Origin: Apostichopus californicus
Taxonomy: Eukaryota; Echinodermata; Holothuroidea; Aspidochirotida; Stichopodidae
Length of the DNA: 24,609 nucleotides
Reading direction: 5' to 3'
Assembly (NCBI GenBank): GCA_020650975.1
Contig: JAIPMN010190890.1
Coordinates: 1-24,609, forward strand
The position numbers were made by a program, and so were the translations under genes. This document shows, piece after piece, positions 1 to 12,400 of this stretch. Every line of letters starts with the position of its first letter. Positions within the stretch are counted from its first letter, which is position 1. Under the pieces are notes generated by a model. The model had not been told where the DNA came from. It worked only from the letters and a program-made list of their open reading frames with translations, and made no database searches.

Positions 1-156
1 ATAGGTGGATACCGTACCGTTGATTTAATGGTGTGTGAATGGATAATATGGCTTTGTACAACTGTCAATGGGGGCTTAAAACCCAAGTGTTATGATTGTA
101 CAGAGTGCACCCTGGTGCTTTTGAATCTGACAATTTACACAACATTACCACTTTCT

Positions 157-234
157 TTATAGTGTTCCGAAAGGACGAACTCGGTCGTGAAGTAGAATGT
201 TTCTGGTGTATTGATCTTTATTAATTACGTATAT
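157..234 (-). CDS. Possible terminal exon with stop
   Basis: After an acceptor-like TATGACAG, 25 codons run IYVINKDQYTRNILLHDR then VRPFGTL and TAA, in the phase of the array. There is no repeat pattern beyond I1 and no close AATAAA, so this is only one option for the 3' end; readthrough of the exon at 425-475 is the other. Confidence 0.22.
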   Translation of the reverse strand: MYVINKDQYTRNILLHDRVRPFGTL

Positions 235-399
235 CTGTCATACCAACTACTACACATTCATTTATTATTTACAGCTTGGCTTGGTAATGCTGAATCATTT
301 GTAGGAAAAGAATGAATGGAGAGATGCCTGACACACAACACTGACTGAATAATGCACTTAATAAAAACAAATAACGGATAAACATGCATGAAGATATAA

Positions 400-405
400 T
401 TTATT
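400..405 (-). promoter_or_regulatory. AATAAA polyadenylation signal candidate
   Basis: AATAAA on the minus strand just past the last repeat exon, overlapping the TAA that ends the readthrough frame. It would mark the gene end if the weak GTTAGT donor at 424 is not used. Confidence 0.2.
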
Positions 406-424
406 ACATGTAACAAATACTAAC

Positions 425-475
425 CAAATTACTTTCATTACATCCAGCGAGAAACGTCGTGATGCCAAACAATTT
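425..475 (-). CDS. Exon 66 of array, 51 bp (last repeat unit)
   Basis: Encodes KLFGITTFLAGCNESNL, with acceptor ACACCTTTTTAG and a weak donor, GTTAGT. Shifted by one residue it fits the even type (L10, C13, L18; compare LDSMGYIAALVDCVEKKL). If the donor is not used, the frame continues 6 more codons to TAA, overlapping an AATAAA, which would make it the terminal exon. Confidence 0.5.
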
Positions 476-3400
476 CTAAAAAGGTGTAAACAGATATAAA
501 GGATATAAATTAGATTCGTAGAACTAATTCAAGAATTTGAGAACATCTAAGAGTATAAATTAATGGAATAATGGGATGCATCTATGGCTATATAACGTGT
601 GTACATAAAAGTGGATCTGTGAAGTCAGGTAAATGATTAGCCTACTTAATCCTGAATCACACTTGTACGAGCATTGGGTCCCAATACACCAATGTGTGAA
701 CATTAATTTTACTTAACTGTCATTCAGTAATTCTCTATGATAAATATAAAACCAAACGCATCGAAATGTTAAAAAGTGATATATTTTGGTACTTATTATT
801 TAATGTACATTTGAAAAACGTAAAATATCACAACAAGCATTACCAACCTCCTGTTCAATTTCTTGTGTGTCGATGTACGCTTCCAGATAAGTTGACGGTA
901 GTTCCTGTGAAAGTAGTATAGCCATTCATTGACCTCATATTCCACGTAAAGGCAAAGATATGTATAACGTAATTGTGTTGCTGCTGTTATTTGCTTGAAC
1001 TAAATATGTTTCAGCTACACTGCCTTGATTATTAATTGCGCAGTGAAGTTATTCATTACGAAATAACAATAAAAATATCAGTCTAGACAAATGTTTGAAT
1101 TATAGGGACCTAGAGAAAAATGAAAGAAAGTCGAATGGGAAGGCACCCAGTGTGCAATCAAACAATACCTCTACAATTAAATGTGGCTAGATTAATTTAG
1201 TAAAATCAGTGACACAATATCTATACTGCAGGTTACTTATAACAGAAGGAAGTGATCTCCGTTAGCCCATATGATTGTCATAATGTTCATGCAAACTATT
1301 GACAATTAGTCGGAGGTATTATAAATCTCTTACCTTGTATTTTTGGTTGAATTTCCGTAACAGGAGTTGGAAATTGTCGTCCGTACCCTGTTATCAAAGA
1401 CAGGGTGGTACAATCAAATGATTAAACAATTTCTGTTTTTACAGGAAGTTGATTTGAAAAGATTTGCATTACTGCTTCAAATAGAAGTAATCAAATTGTG
1501 CCATCGTATATTTACCTTGTCGGAAGCAACATCGTTACATAATGTTTGGAATGCATCGTTAAAGTCAGCCTGAGAGACAAACAGACCAAAAAAGAAAGAA
1601 ACTATCATTAAACTCAGTCATTCTCCGAAGGTGATCTCATTCCGAATTAAATATTTCAATATTCAAAACAATTTGAGTTAGTTAAGTTAAAACATATTCA
1701 CCTTCTTTTTTTCTTCCTGTTCTTCAATTTGTTTGTTATACATTTCTTTCGATATCTAAGTAAGAAAGAAAGAAAAGGGAGCACAAAGTACAAAGGATAT
1801 AATGATTGAGGTTATACGCAGACCATTCTCGACCTGTACACCATAAAACAAAATGAAATATAACATTTCGGAATACCAAAGAAAAATACAACGGTGACTC
1901 AATACGATTACTTCAAGTTAAGCACCTCATTAACACGAAATATGTAAAACAAGTACTCACTAGTTTATGTTCCAAACTCCTTTGAAGTTCGATGTTATAT
2001 TCATTAATATCGAGCTGAAAAAAATTAACACTATACAGTTGTCGAAACGTGATACACCCAGTAACTCTAACGGATTCGGAAACAATAAAACACTTAAGCA
2101 TTTAAAAGTGCTCATTTCTCTGAAATAATGTACAGTATACCAAGTTAAAAGTTACCTTAGCGTCTTGCAGCAAGTTCTCCAAAAAGTCACAAAGTTCTTC
2201 TTCAGTCATCTAAACAAATATAGAAAAGCAAAGGTTGGATATTAAGATTAATGATTGTTACAATAACTTAAAGCAAAATTTAAAAAAACAGATAATAATG
2301 GACAACTAGGGTAGAACAAAACCAGTCTTTCAATTACTTTAGATGACATATTAGATATTACGGTTGATAATATTGTCGTTTTTCATCATGGTTCTTCCAT
2401 ACCCTTTCAACCCTTCACCAAACTTGCTAACCAAACGTGCTACTCACCAAAGATTCTTTGAGACAACTGTGTATTTTCTCGATGATATCTTGCAAAGTCA
2501 ACTAAAAGTTTTATGAAACAAAGAATATCCTATAAATACATTATTGTTTAAAGTGTAAATTCAAGATTCAAGAAGGATTACGTATTCGTTTTGCTACTGA
2601 ACTTCATAAAATACATTAGTGATAGACTAACCAATACCTTTACGTTATTTCCTGTCACAATTTCGTTCCACGTTTTTCTCGACAGGAATATGTAATCGTT
2701 ATAAGTTGTGCTATTTCTAGAACTAACGCTGTTATTGATTTCTTGATAAATTTAGTTCCGTTATGAACTATGCCATTTTGTCATACTTTATATAAAACTA
2801 ATTAAGGCATATTATCCCATTATATTGTAATAAATAGGACACTTTTTACGAGAGTTTTTTCTGAACCATCCTGGTATATGTTAGCTTTATAGACCATTAA
2901 AGACATGTCTTGTGCATATTTGATCAATTACTTACGTGTTTGCTCTTTTCATCATTATTCAATTCTTGAACGTAGTCGCTGATGGAAAGCTAGATTGAAA
3001 CCGCAAGTGAATGTTAACCATCAATATCGCTAGAAAAACGGTTAACTTATTTAAAATTGTTTCATTTAGTTAATATATATCGTTTGATTTTTATGATTTT
3101 TTTTAAGAAAACAAATAAAGCAAACCTTCTCGTTCTTTAGCAAACAAAATAGTTGATTCCAATAATCGTTGACTTTGACCTAAAAGAAAGAACGTCAAAA
3201 AAGGGATAATGTTTAACCTGAAGATGATGACAACCTATAAATTGTAACATTCACATTGTAAATATGTGATGAATTTCTGACAAATGTGAAGCAACGAAAC
3301 TACTTCTCATTACGGTATTTCTTAACTAATTGTAACAATGAACAAGCCGTTGAATACCTTTTTATTCTGAAGACAAAGGTGAAAGGCGGCCATAAGATCT

Positions 3401-6400
3401 CCTCGTGATATCTAAGGAAAACATTGATGTACGGAAATACATGTGAACAAAACTTTTATAAATTATAGCGACAAAATCCGATTGTTAACTATTTTATTTT
3501 AAGACCATACATACCATATTTTGAAAGTTACTTAAATATTATTAATATGATGCCGTTTTAAAGGAGAAAATGGCCGTTACTGCGACATAATATAAATTTA
3601 ATGGTGGTTTTAATGAATGTCTGACAAAAACTAAGACCAATCCCTTACCTTGTTCTCCACAAACATTTTATTTAGTTGACCAAAGAAAGTGTCTCTATCA
3701 ATCTGTGTGTGAATTGATAAGTCGAACAACTCACGATAACAAAATCATTAATGCAGAAAGTCAAGCTTATAAATTACATTGCACGTGAAATAATAAAAAA
3801 GAAGTTGGGGAAAAAAATCTATTTATAAGTAGTTACACAGATATAGATATGTAATAATTCGAATGATCCTGTCAATTCCTTTCAGTCTTTTTCTTAAGAC
3901 ATACTACATTTGAGTACAAACTATATATGCAATCATCTGGTTCAAAGTTTTGCATTGCACAATCAACAACACAGACAGGCCATACTTACCACGTCAGTGT
4001 GGAAACATGTTTGTAGGGCAGCGATGAGGCCCTTCACATCCAGCTGCAAGAAAGAGTGTCCGTTATGTTACGTTTACGTTGATTGCGGCCCTCAGGAAGG
4101 TCAGATATTAATGCTTTTTTTCAATGAAAAATGGAAAACATATGAAATAATTATTACCTTATTAATTGCTAGAAGATGATTTAACTTCTCACAAACTGTG
4201 TCTTGAGATATCTGCAAAGAATTGGAAATAACAGCTTTGGGATTAAGTATTTACAATTGGAGTTTTGAATTTGTTTTGAAAGGAATCATCCTGCTAGAGA
4301 TCAGTTAAATAAAAGCATAAACTACAATAAAGGTTAAAATGCCGCAATGGTAAGTAATTGCAAAACGTGTGACCTAAAAGTCAAATCGACTTTTCTTACG
4401 TTAGGAAGATTAACTTTTCTGAAGGTGAACAATTTGACAGATCGGACTTACAATATTTTTCTTTCGACAATTCTGCACTTCTTTAAAGTAGCGTTCGGTA
4501 TCCATCTGTTGTAATAGAACATCAGTAATGAAAAAGACAATGTTACATCAGCATCTTTGTAGAGCGCAGTTTAAAATACTGGATCTCCAATTGAAATGAG
4601 TCGAACTCTTACCTTCTTGTCTTCAAGGAGTGTGTCTAATTGTGCTACGAAAGTTGTTGCAGGAATCTGATGATATAAATATAAATGTCTCTTAGCATAT
4701 ATTGTCCTCTTCTCCATCTAATGGAAAGTTAACTATGCTATTTAAATGTTATATCAATATTGCTGTGGTAGTACATACCATATTACATATAAGACAATAA
4801 AGAGTATGTGCTGTTGTACCGTGTTTATTTCCATAACACAATAACAGCTAGAGTAGCAATTACATGTTTTTTTCGTTTCAGTAAAAGTAATTAGTACGTT
4901 ATAATTATAACGTATTACCTTTTGTATGATGGATCCTATTCCATGGCAAGCCGTTATTACTTATATCTTTGCAAACAACATGTTTATTTTAAAACCTAAC
5001 TTATCCTGCATATGGTAAAATATTTATTAACTTTATAGGTTAAATGTACACGTTAGGTAAATTTTTTGAAACTTACCAACGATTTTTCTGAACAGTCCCA
5101 TAATTCATTGACGTATTCATCTATCGTTAGCTGTGTGTTAATAACGATGCAGTATCAACATCAACAATATCATTGCTTTCAAGTTGAATTATTGATAAAT
5201 TTAAAATTTAGTGAATAGGAAAGCGGCAATTGACCGTTTACAACACATTTGGTATAGAAAAGAGTACTTACAATATCATTGCTACAAAGATTTTGTAGTC
5301 GGTTCAAAAAGACACTTTCCTCAATCTAAACAGTAAAGAAAAAAAGGTGATTTATTGGAGAAGATCAGTATGGTTGTTCTGACATGTTATACCTTACAAC
5401 TATTGTGGTATTTCTAAATTTTCTAGGAAGTAGATTTTCATGCATGTAAAATAAAACTTCTGCTACAACAGACCAGCGATACTTACGAATTTATCTTTCA
5501 GTAAATCGCGTAAGGTTGACACAACGTATTCTCTCTTTATCTGAAAATAAGTTATACAAAGCAAACATTGTAACTTGGAATGTATACAGTTTCAAGAATT
5601 TGTCCAAAATAATGTCATGAGAAATACAGAGAAGCACGGCTGAAAATAAAAAAGTATCTGCTTTATTCACTCTTAATAATAACCCTGTACTTCGAATATG
5701 TTTTCTGAGAAATGTGTTGAACATTACAACACGTTATAGTCTAAATAATACCTCCTTTAATAGGTTAAATTATGCACAGTTTGAATATGAATAACTTAAC
5801 CACTAGTCTCACCGACTTCTCTGCCAAACACGTTTCAAGGGTATCCAAATATTCACCGACGTCAATCTGTAACAAATATATACTGTTGTTAAGCTTAGTA
5901 AAGGTATATGTCTCATTGGCTTTGCAAAACTTGCCAACCGGCAACTTTACCCTACAGACGTACAACAACTGTGCAAATACATATGAAATGATGTTTAAGT
6001 GCAATGATCATCCGTATTGAACATTCTATCCCTGAGATTTGCGTCCTCATTAATATCAAATATTGTGTCACGCTAGAAATTTTACACCGAGCTTACAGTG
6101 TAGCTGCGTATCATGTATCTTGCTTTGTTTTTATGCTGATAAAAGCGGCCGGGTTGACAGAAGTCATTGATGAGGCATATATTTGAAGAAATTATATAAT
6201 TAATTGTCTAGTTTGTACTTATTGCTGTAAATACAAAGTTCACCTGTGGTTTACTTCTTACTGAAATTACTCGTTAATTAAGTAAATATATTGGCGGCAA
6301 AGATTGTTAAGTGAAGTGTCAATTTAGTCAGTACATCAGTATTATGTATGTTGAAAACTGGCAACAGATAATATCTTCAGTATATTGATTTCATGTATAT

Positions 6401-9400
6401 GAACGGAATTGTTTGCGCAAAGATGTCAAATGTGGGTGTAGACATAACTTTTTTAATAATTCGGTTTGTTAGAGGCAGCCTAAAAATAACTTTATAAAGA
6501 AGCTGTAGAAAGAGACGATTAAACGACGTTTAAGAAACGCCTTACCCAAATTTTTAAGTCTGACTGCATTCTTCATTCAAACACAAAGCAATCCTTAAAA
6601 AATAGCTGGAATTGAAGAATAGCTGCTACGTTCTTCATTTCGTGTGTGTAACTATGGCAAAGTGAAGTGCCTATCCCCCTTTCTCCATTAAAGAAGGAAA
6701 GAAAAAACAAAAAGATTTGATACCGTCTTTTCCGAAAGGAGATGCTCCATTTGGGTGCCGAACAATTTCAGTGATATCTGTAAATGAACGAAAACGGGAT
6801 GTAGAACCTATAGCATCAAACCAGGAACACTTATTGTCACTTTATCTATGATTTTATTTGACGTAGAAAAACAGACATAAACATCATTTAGGCGGGGACG
6901 CTGTGAACAGCGTCAAGTACCTTGTAGGCTTTGTTTTAAACATATACTTACCAAATTCGTTTTCAAGCAGTTCCGATATTCTTCCAAGATTTCTTTGATC
7001 GTAAGCTGTAATTTTAACATTAAAAAATAGTTGAACATTATGTATGTTCGAAATTTCCAATACTAAGTAATGATGGTAAACAAAGGCCTATGTCTGCTTA
7101 GCTCGTTCATGTTTGTTACACTTATTCATAATCATGTACAAATTTTTTTTAAAATGGAACCAAGTAAATATCGAACGAAGGACATAGTAAGTTGCCTTGA
7201 CGGATACAGAAATGAAATATATGTATTTAAAGTTTTCGGTTCACCTTGAACCTTCCTTTGCAAAGACGAAAATATAACCGAGTACAAATTACTATGCACG
7301 TCATCGTTACTTACATAAATAATAATAGTTACACAAACATAACCGACGATAAGCTCACTGGTAAATTCAATATTTGAACAGACGCTAAACAATGGACTTG
7401 AATATAGATTGATGAAGTTTCTGGTAATAAAAATACTGATCGCATGGCTCCGATACAGTCTATTATCGCAAATTTGGTCGAGCGTTTATTTACTATAGTT
7501 TAATGATTAGCAACAGAAGAAATAGTTCTTGCTTTTATACCTTTTGTGTGTTAAGAAGTTTTTTCAACTGGTCAAAGAATCCTTCTTTCGTTATCTAAAA
7601 GATGGGGAGAAAAGGAAAAAGAACTCTCAAAAGTTTAATGTTTCCTTAGTTTATTAGCTACGCTGATTCTTTTTTCGGGAAACGATCAGTTTCTCTTGCT
7701 ATTAACTGTAGTGCTTCCATTATATCATAAATTCAACCTGTTAATCTACCGAATTATAAAAACATCTTACCAAATTTTCTTCGACTAATTTATGAAATCG
7801 TTCCATCAAGCTAGCTTTTGACAACTGTTGAAGAAAATTAAGATATATTCAGAGTGTTGCCATAATCAATTATCACGAAAAAGGAATAGGCTATCATGAA
7901 TGAACGCCCGTGCAACCAATTAAAACAAAATATATATCTGTATATTGGCAACGTATTCTAGCTAGAATAATGTTAATGGTTGTTACTGAATTCATTTGGT
8001 AATTCACTTGAAACTCATGGTATTTCCGGGAAGCAACAAGAAGCATATGCCATGCAGTGACTCACGTTCCTGTTATAATAATTTAGCCAGTTGACATTTG
8101 CTTGCTCGATATTTTGCCAAGTCTGTGGTCAAATATGATTTTACATATTAAAGAATTGTTGCATCTTGCATAACGTTGTTTTGAATGTAAGTAGATGGGT
8201 GTTGTTGTATCTCTTACCTGATTTTTAGTAAACAACATGGTGAGTTCTCCAAGAAAGGTAACCTCTTGTATCTGGAAGCGTAGCGCAAATAGATCGAATT
8301 GTGTCAATCCCAAATGTATGCTCACAATCTGATGTGTAAGCAACTTTAAAACGTATTATACAAACATATTTGTTCAGATATTTAATAAAGGAGAAAAGAT
8401 TGAAATTTTGTATACAAAATATTTGAGCTCTAATGATCAATGTCAGCTGTATTATATAATGCCAAATAAACTATTTTCTTCACCTATATAACTAGGGTAA
8501 TTGGTGTTGAGGCACATATATATCACAATAAGAAGGTCAATAAATGTGTAATATAATTGCTAAAACTCACCACTTTGTTCTTGAAACAGTTTTGCAGTTG
8601 GTTAAGTATGCTGTCCAGCTGAAGCTACACAACGAAAATTGAATCCAAATCATATTAATTAAGTACTACATAAACATTTTAAAATTCATACTATTTGACT
8701 TTACGTTTACACGTACCTTTTTCCTTGTCAATAAGTCGTTCAAGTTGTTGCAAAACTGCTCTTCAGCTATCTGATGAGGAGAAAACATAACAACATTTAT
8801 ACAATATATCTTAATAGGCATTAAAACCTCTCCTTAAGGAAGGAAAAGATTTACATCATAGCCGGAATGCCAATATATGATAGTGTTTGGAGGGGTAGGG
8901 AGGGGGGGGGGGATGGGTGTTTATATTAAAAAGTTAGTGATTAACTTATGTAGAAATATGATCAAGGGCAGGTCTTGTCATATTTCGTGTTCTACAATCA
9001 TAACAACGGACCATTTTCTAAATTTCATGTTTTAAATTGTATAACAATACATGTTACTTGTAAGGCTAAGTAAAAGTGTCATACTTTCTCAATATCATTA
9101 TTCCAATAAGTAATGTCCAAGTGCAGAGCCATTTTTTAAAACCCCCTTAATAACATAATGCGGTAAAGCAGAATAAAACAAAATGTCACCAATTTCTCTT
9201 GCACACAGTTTTCTAGCTCGCTAGTGAACTCTTCCATGGTGTACTGTGGGAGAAACGGATATACAACATATAAACATATGTATTACTGATTGAATTGATT
9301 TTGTTCTTAACGATAATATACAGTAGAAGAATATATACTGCTTAGAAAGAGCCACTTATTTCACCTTGCTCTCATCGTGTAGTTTTTCCAGCTGTTTGAA

Positions 9401-12400
9401 GAACGTTGCTTCAGATATCTGCAATAAAACACATCAACACTCCGGGAATTTAGGGAAAAAAAGGGAAGATTGAAATGAGACAATTACTCATAGCGACATT
9501 TGTAACTGACACTTTTGGAACACGACACGAATATTATTTTCCTTTCAAACGAGAAGCCGCATAATAGTATCATCCAAGATCATATTCTGTTCATTATTGT
9601 TGTATTTTTACAGTTTACATTAAGAAAACACTAGCCATTGTTGGCAGACAAACAGTACTCTGCAACGACACGTGTGTTAGCAGATTTTATAAAATGCTTT
9701 AGACGAATTATCTCAGCAAGAAAACCACTAAATTATTTAGCATTGAACTTTCCTATCTAATCAGCAATCTTGAACTAAATATGTGAGCAAAGTGTAACAA
9801 TATCCAATATTTGTGAAGCAAATACGAAGTGCGTCTACGTGGAATAGTGTCGAATACAAAGTCAGGAACAAACCGCATACCGAGTTTTCTTTCAAACACT
9901 TTTTCAGTTCATTTATGAATTCGTCTTTTGTCATCTAGCAAGGAGAATAAAACAATGCATGGATATTTGCATGTGCTTAATGGTTTAAAGGGATATGGCA
10001 TATGGTCTATCTTCTATCATTAGCCTTAGAATTCACCTAATTATTCAAGGTTTACGAGAGAGCAGTTTTTGCACCTATATTTTTGGGAAATAGATACATG
10101 TTTTAGTAATGGATATGCAGTTATAGTAATGGAAAAACCGTAAAATATTCCTATGGACATTATATCATGTTCCTCGATATAAGGAAGAACATTTTAAACA
10201 CACATTGAATTGATATCTCACATTCCTAAAATAAAACGGCACCACACATTTCATCTTTACAACTATTATATTCAGTTTGTAGCTCACAAAACACATTTAT
10301 GTTGATAACGTTTGGAGTATTCTCATGTAACGGAATAATTTACGGGAAGGGAATATGAACAATTTTCAGATGAAGCATATTCTGTACGGGACGGACCATA
10401 TAATATGATGTACAGGAAATGACTATAAATTTGTAGGATGATCTTATTTGATCTCGTACCTTTTTCGCCTTGAAGAGATCGCCTAGTCTTGTCAAGAAGA
10501 TTCCCTCGTCGACCTTTAGCAATAATGAAATTTTGTCAGTGTTTATGCAACTACCATCTTCGACCCTTCTTATGCCTGTAACCCGTTACCGTTCTATCAC
10601 CAATTAGTGTATACGTTACAGCTGCACCATCACTTTCATTTGCGAAGACCACATTTCGGCTATTTAAAGGTTAATGTTGTCAACATTTCTCCAACTTATG
10701 ACTATTATTGTCATTACTAATATCATTTGATTCTTGTAAAAATGAGCTAACTAGATGAATATTGAATCCGTAAATACTTCATCTTCCCTATGACAAAGTT
10801 TTCAATCCAAATACAAAATATTATTAAAATATCAGTTTTATAACATATTATATGCAGCAACCCTGTACAAGGCGGTTGTGTTTACTTATGACTATATAAG
10901 ATGAACTTACCGTCTGTTCGCGAAGGCAATCGCGAAGCGTCTTTATAACAAGTTTGTCGTCGATCTGTAAGGAAGAAAATTTGTGAGTTTATTTCAGCAT
11001 TACCGATGAAGATTTGAAGGTATTGTCTATCCCTTTTGTAAATAACACAGAAAACTAAATATGTATAGAACTTTTGATCATAAAAAATTCTTTTGCAACT
11101 ATTAAGTTACAGAAAATTTCGGGAGAAACAAGAATAACAGCTTTTGGGGAAAATTGCTATCCCCTTCTAAGTTAAAAAACTCTTTTTCTCTTTAGTTTCA
11201 GTCAAGGTTATTGTTGTACTTATTACATTACTTTATAACTTACCAGCTCTTTTTCTAAGGCAGTTTTCAGTGTATCCAAATAGTCCGCAATTTTAATCTA
11301 TGAACAAAGAGAAAAATCACCGACGAACAACTAGGAATATCACGAAATATATCTAACAAGGTATAAGACAAATCTTTAATTTTTTTAGAGTTATCTCTTT
11401 TATAACACGATACTATGAGTCTATATGATATTTTAAAGGTGTAACAATACACGTTTATCACCGGAGATGTTAAAAGTTTACCTTTTCTTTTGACAGTAGC
11501 AACCGCAGTTGATCACAGAAAACGTCGACAGTTATCTAAACAAAGAAGTAACGTAAATATGGAAGTTAAAACACGCGAGTTAAAGTAAGGGCTCACGTTG
11601 GAACTTTTTGTTAATATGTGAGAATCTGTGATATATATTTTAGGCATTTCGTTGGCATATTTAGTAAGTTGTTAAAAACTGTTTCTTATCACTGAAACAA
11701 TTAAGATAATATGTCCTAAGGAACGACGGTAATATATCACCAATGTTGATCCCAAGCACGTTAGATACTCTTCCACCAGCGCCTTCTTCGTAAGCTAAGA
11801 AAAAAAATATCATTATATCATTTGACACATTCTCAGGAAGTTTGCTTGGTTACTTTCAAATATGATATAACTAGTCATAGAACTGTGACGTACTGAACCA
11901 TCAGTTCCTTTACTCAATTCATTTACGTATATTCTAGAAATAAAAAGGAATGTCCATAGAAAACCTAAGAACATATACATTTCTAAATTAATATTGTTAA
12001 GATTATTAGACTGATGTTCATTCCAATAACTTGCTTGTAATTTGTTTCGAGAAAACCAGAAGTAAAAAAGTGTAAGGTGTGCCTGTCAGCCTATTTAAGG
12101 TTAGTTTGAGGCTGTTTGAAATATCAGAATTGTGGTTACCTTGCCGGTGATAAACAAGTTGCTCACTTGACCTAAAAATGACGCTTGGCTGAGCTGAAGA
12201 AAGAATATCAAGTCAGTATCAGAACACATATACGACGTCCAGTATTCTAAAGTAAGTTCTCGACCCTTCCTATATATATACATCGATCAAATATCTAATA
12301 TGTTACAGACGCTTGTAAAATTACCATGCTAGAATATCCGGGACAGTAATTTAACTTTGTGTGGCAAAACTGCGATGTTTGTAAAATCTCTGAGATTAAC

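Noticed and set aside
3910..4179. 89-codon plus-strand frame
   Set aside because: It is antisense to exons at 3990 and 4158 and has no features of its own.
4919..4966. Acceptor AAAG and donor AAG|GTAATA enclosing 48 bp
   Set aside because: The second codon is TAA, the pattern is absent, and the register needs no exon between 4613 and 5077.
5752..5805. Donor-like GAG|GTATTA between exons 5487 and 5813
   Set aside because: The stretch has two in-frame stops and no clear acceptor. Parity is explained by the 13-exon block junction.
5765..6020. Overlapping 79-82 codon frames on both strands
   Set aside because: Both cover exon 5813-5866. Only the 54-bp segment fits the repeat, and the rest runs into intron.
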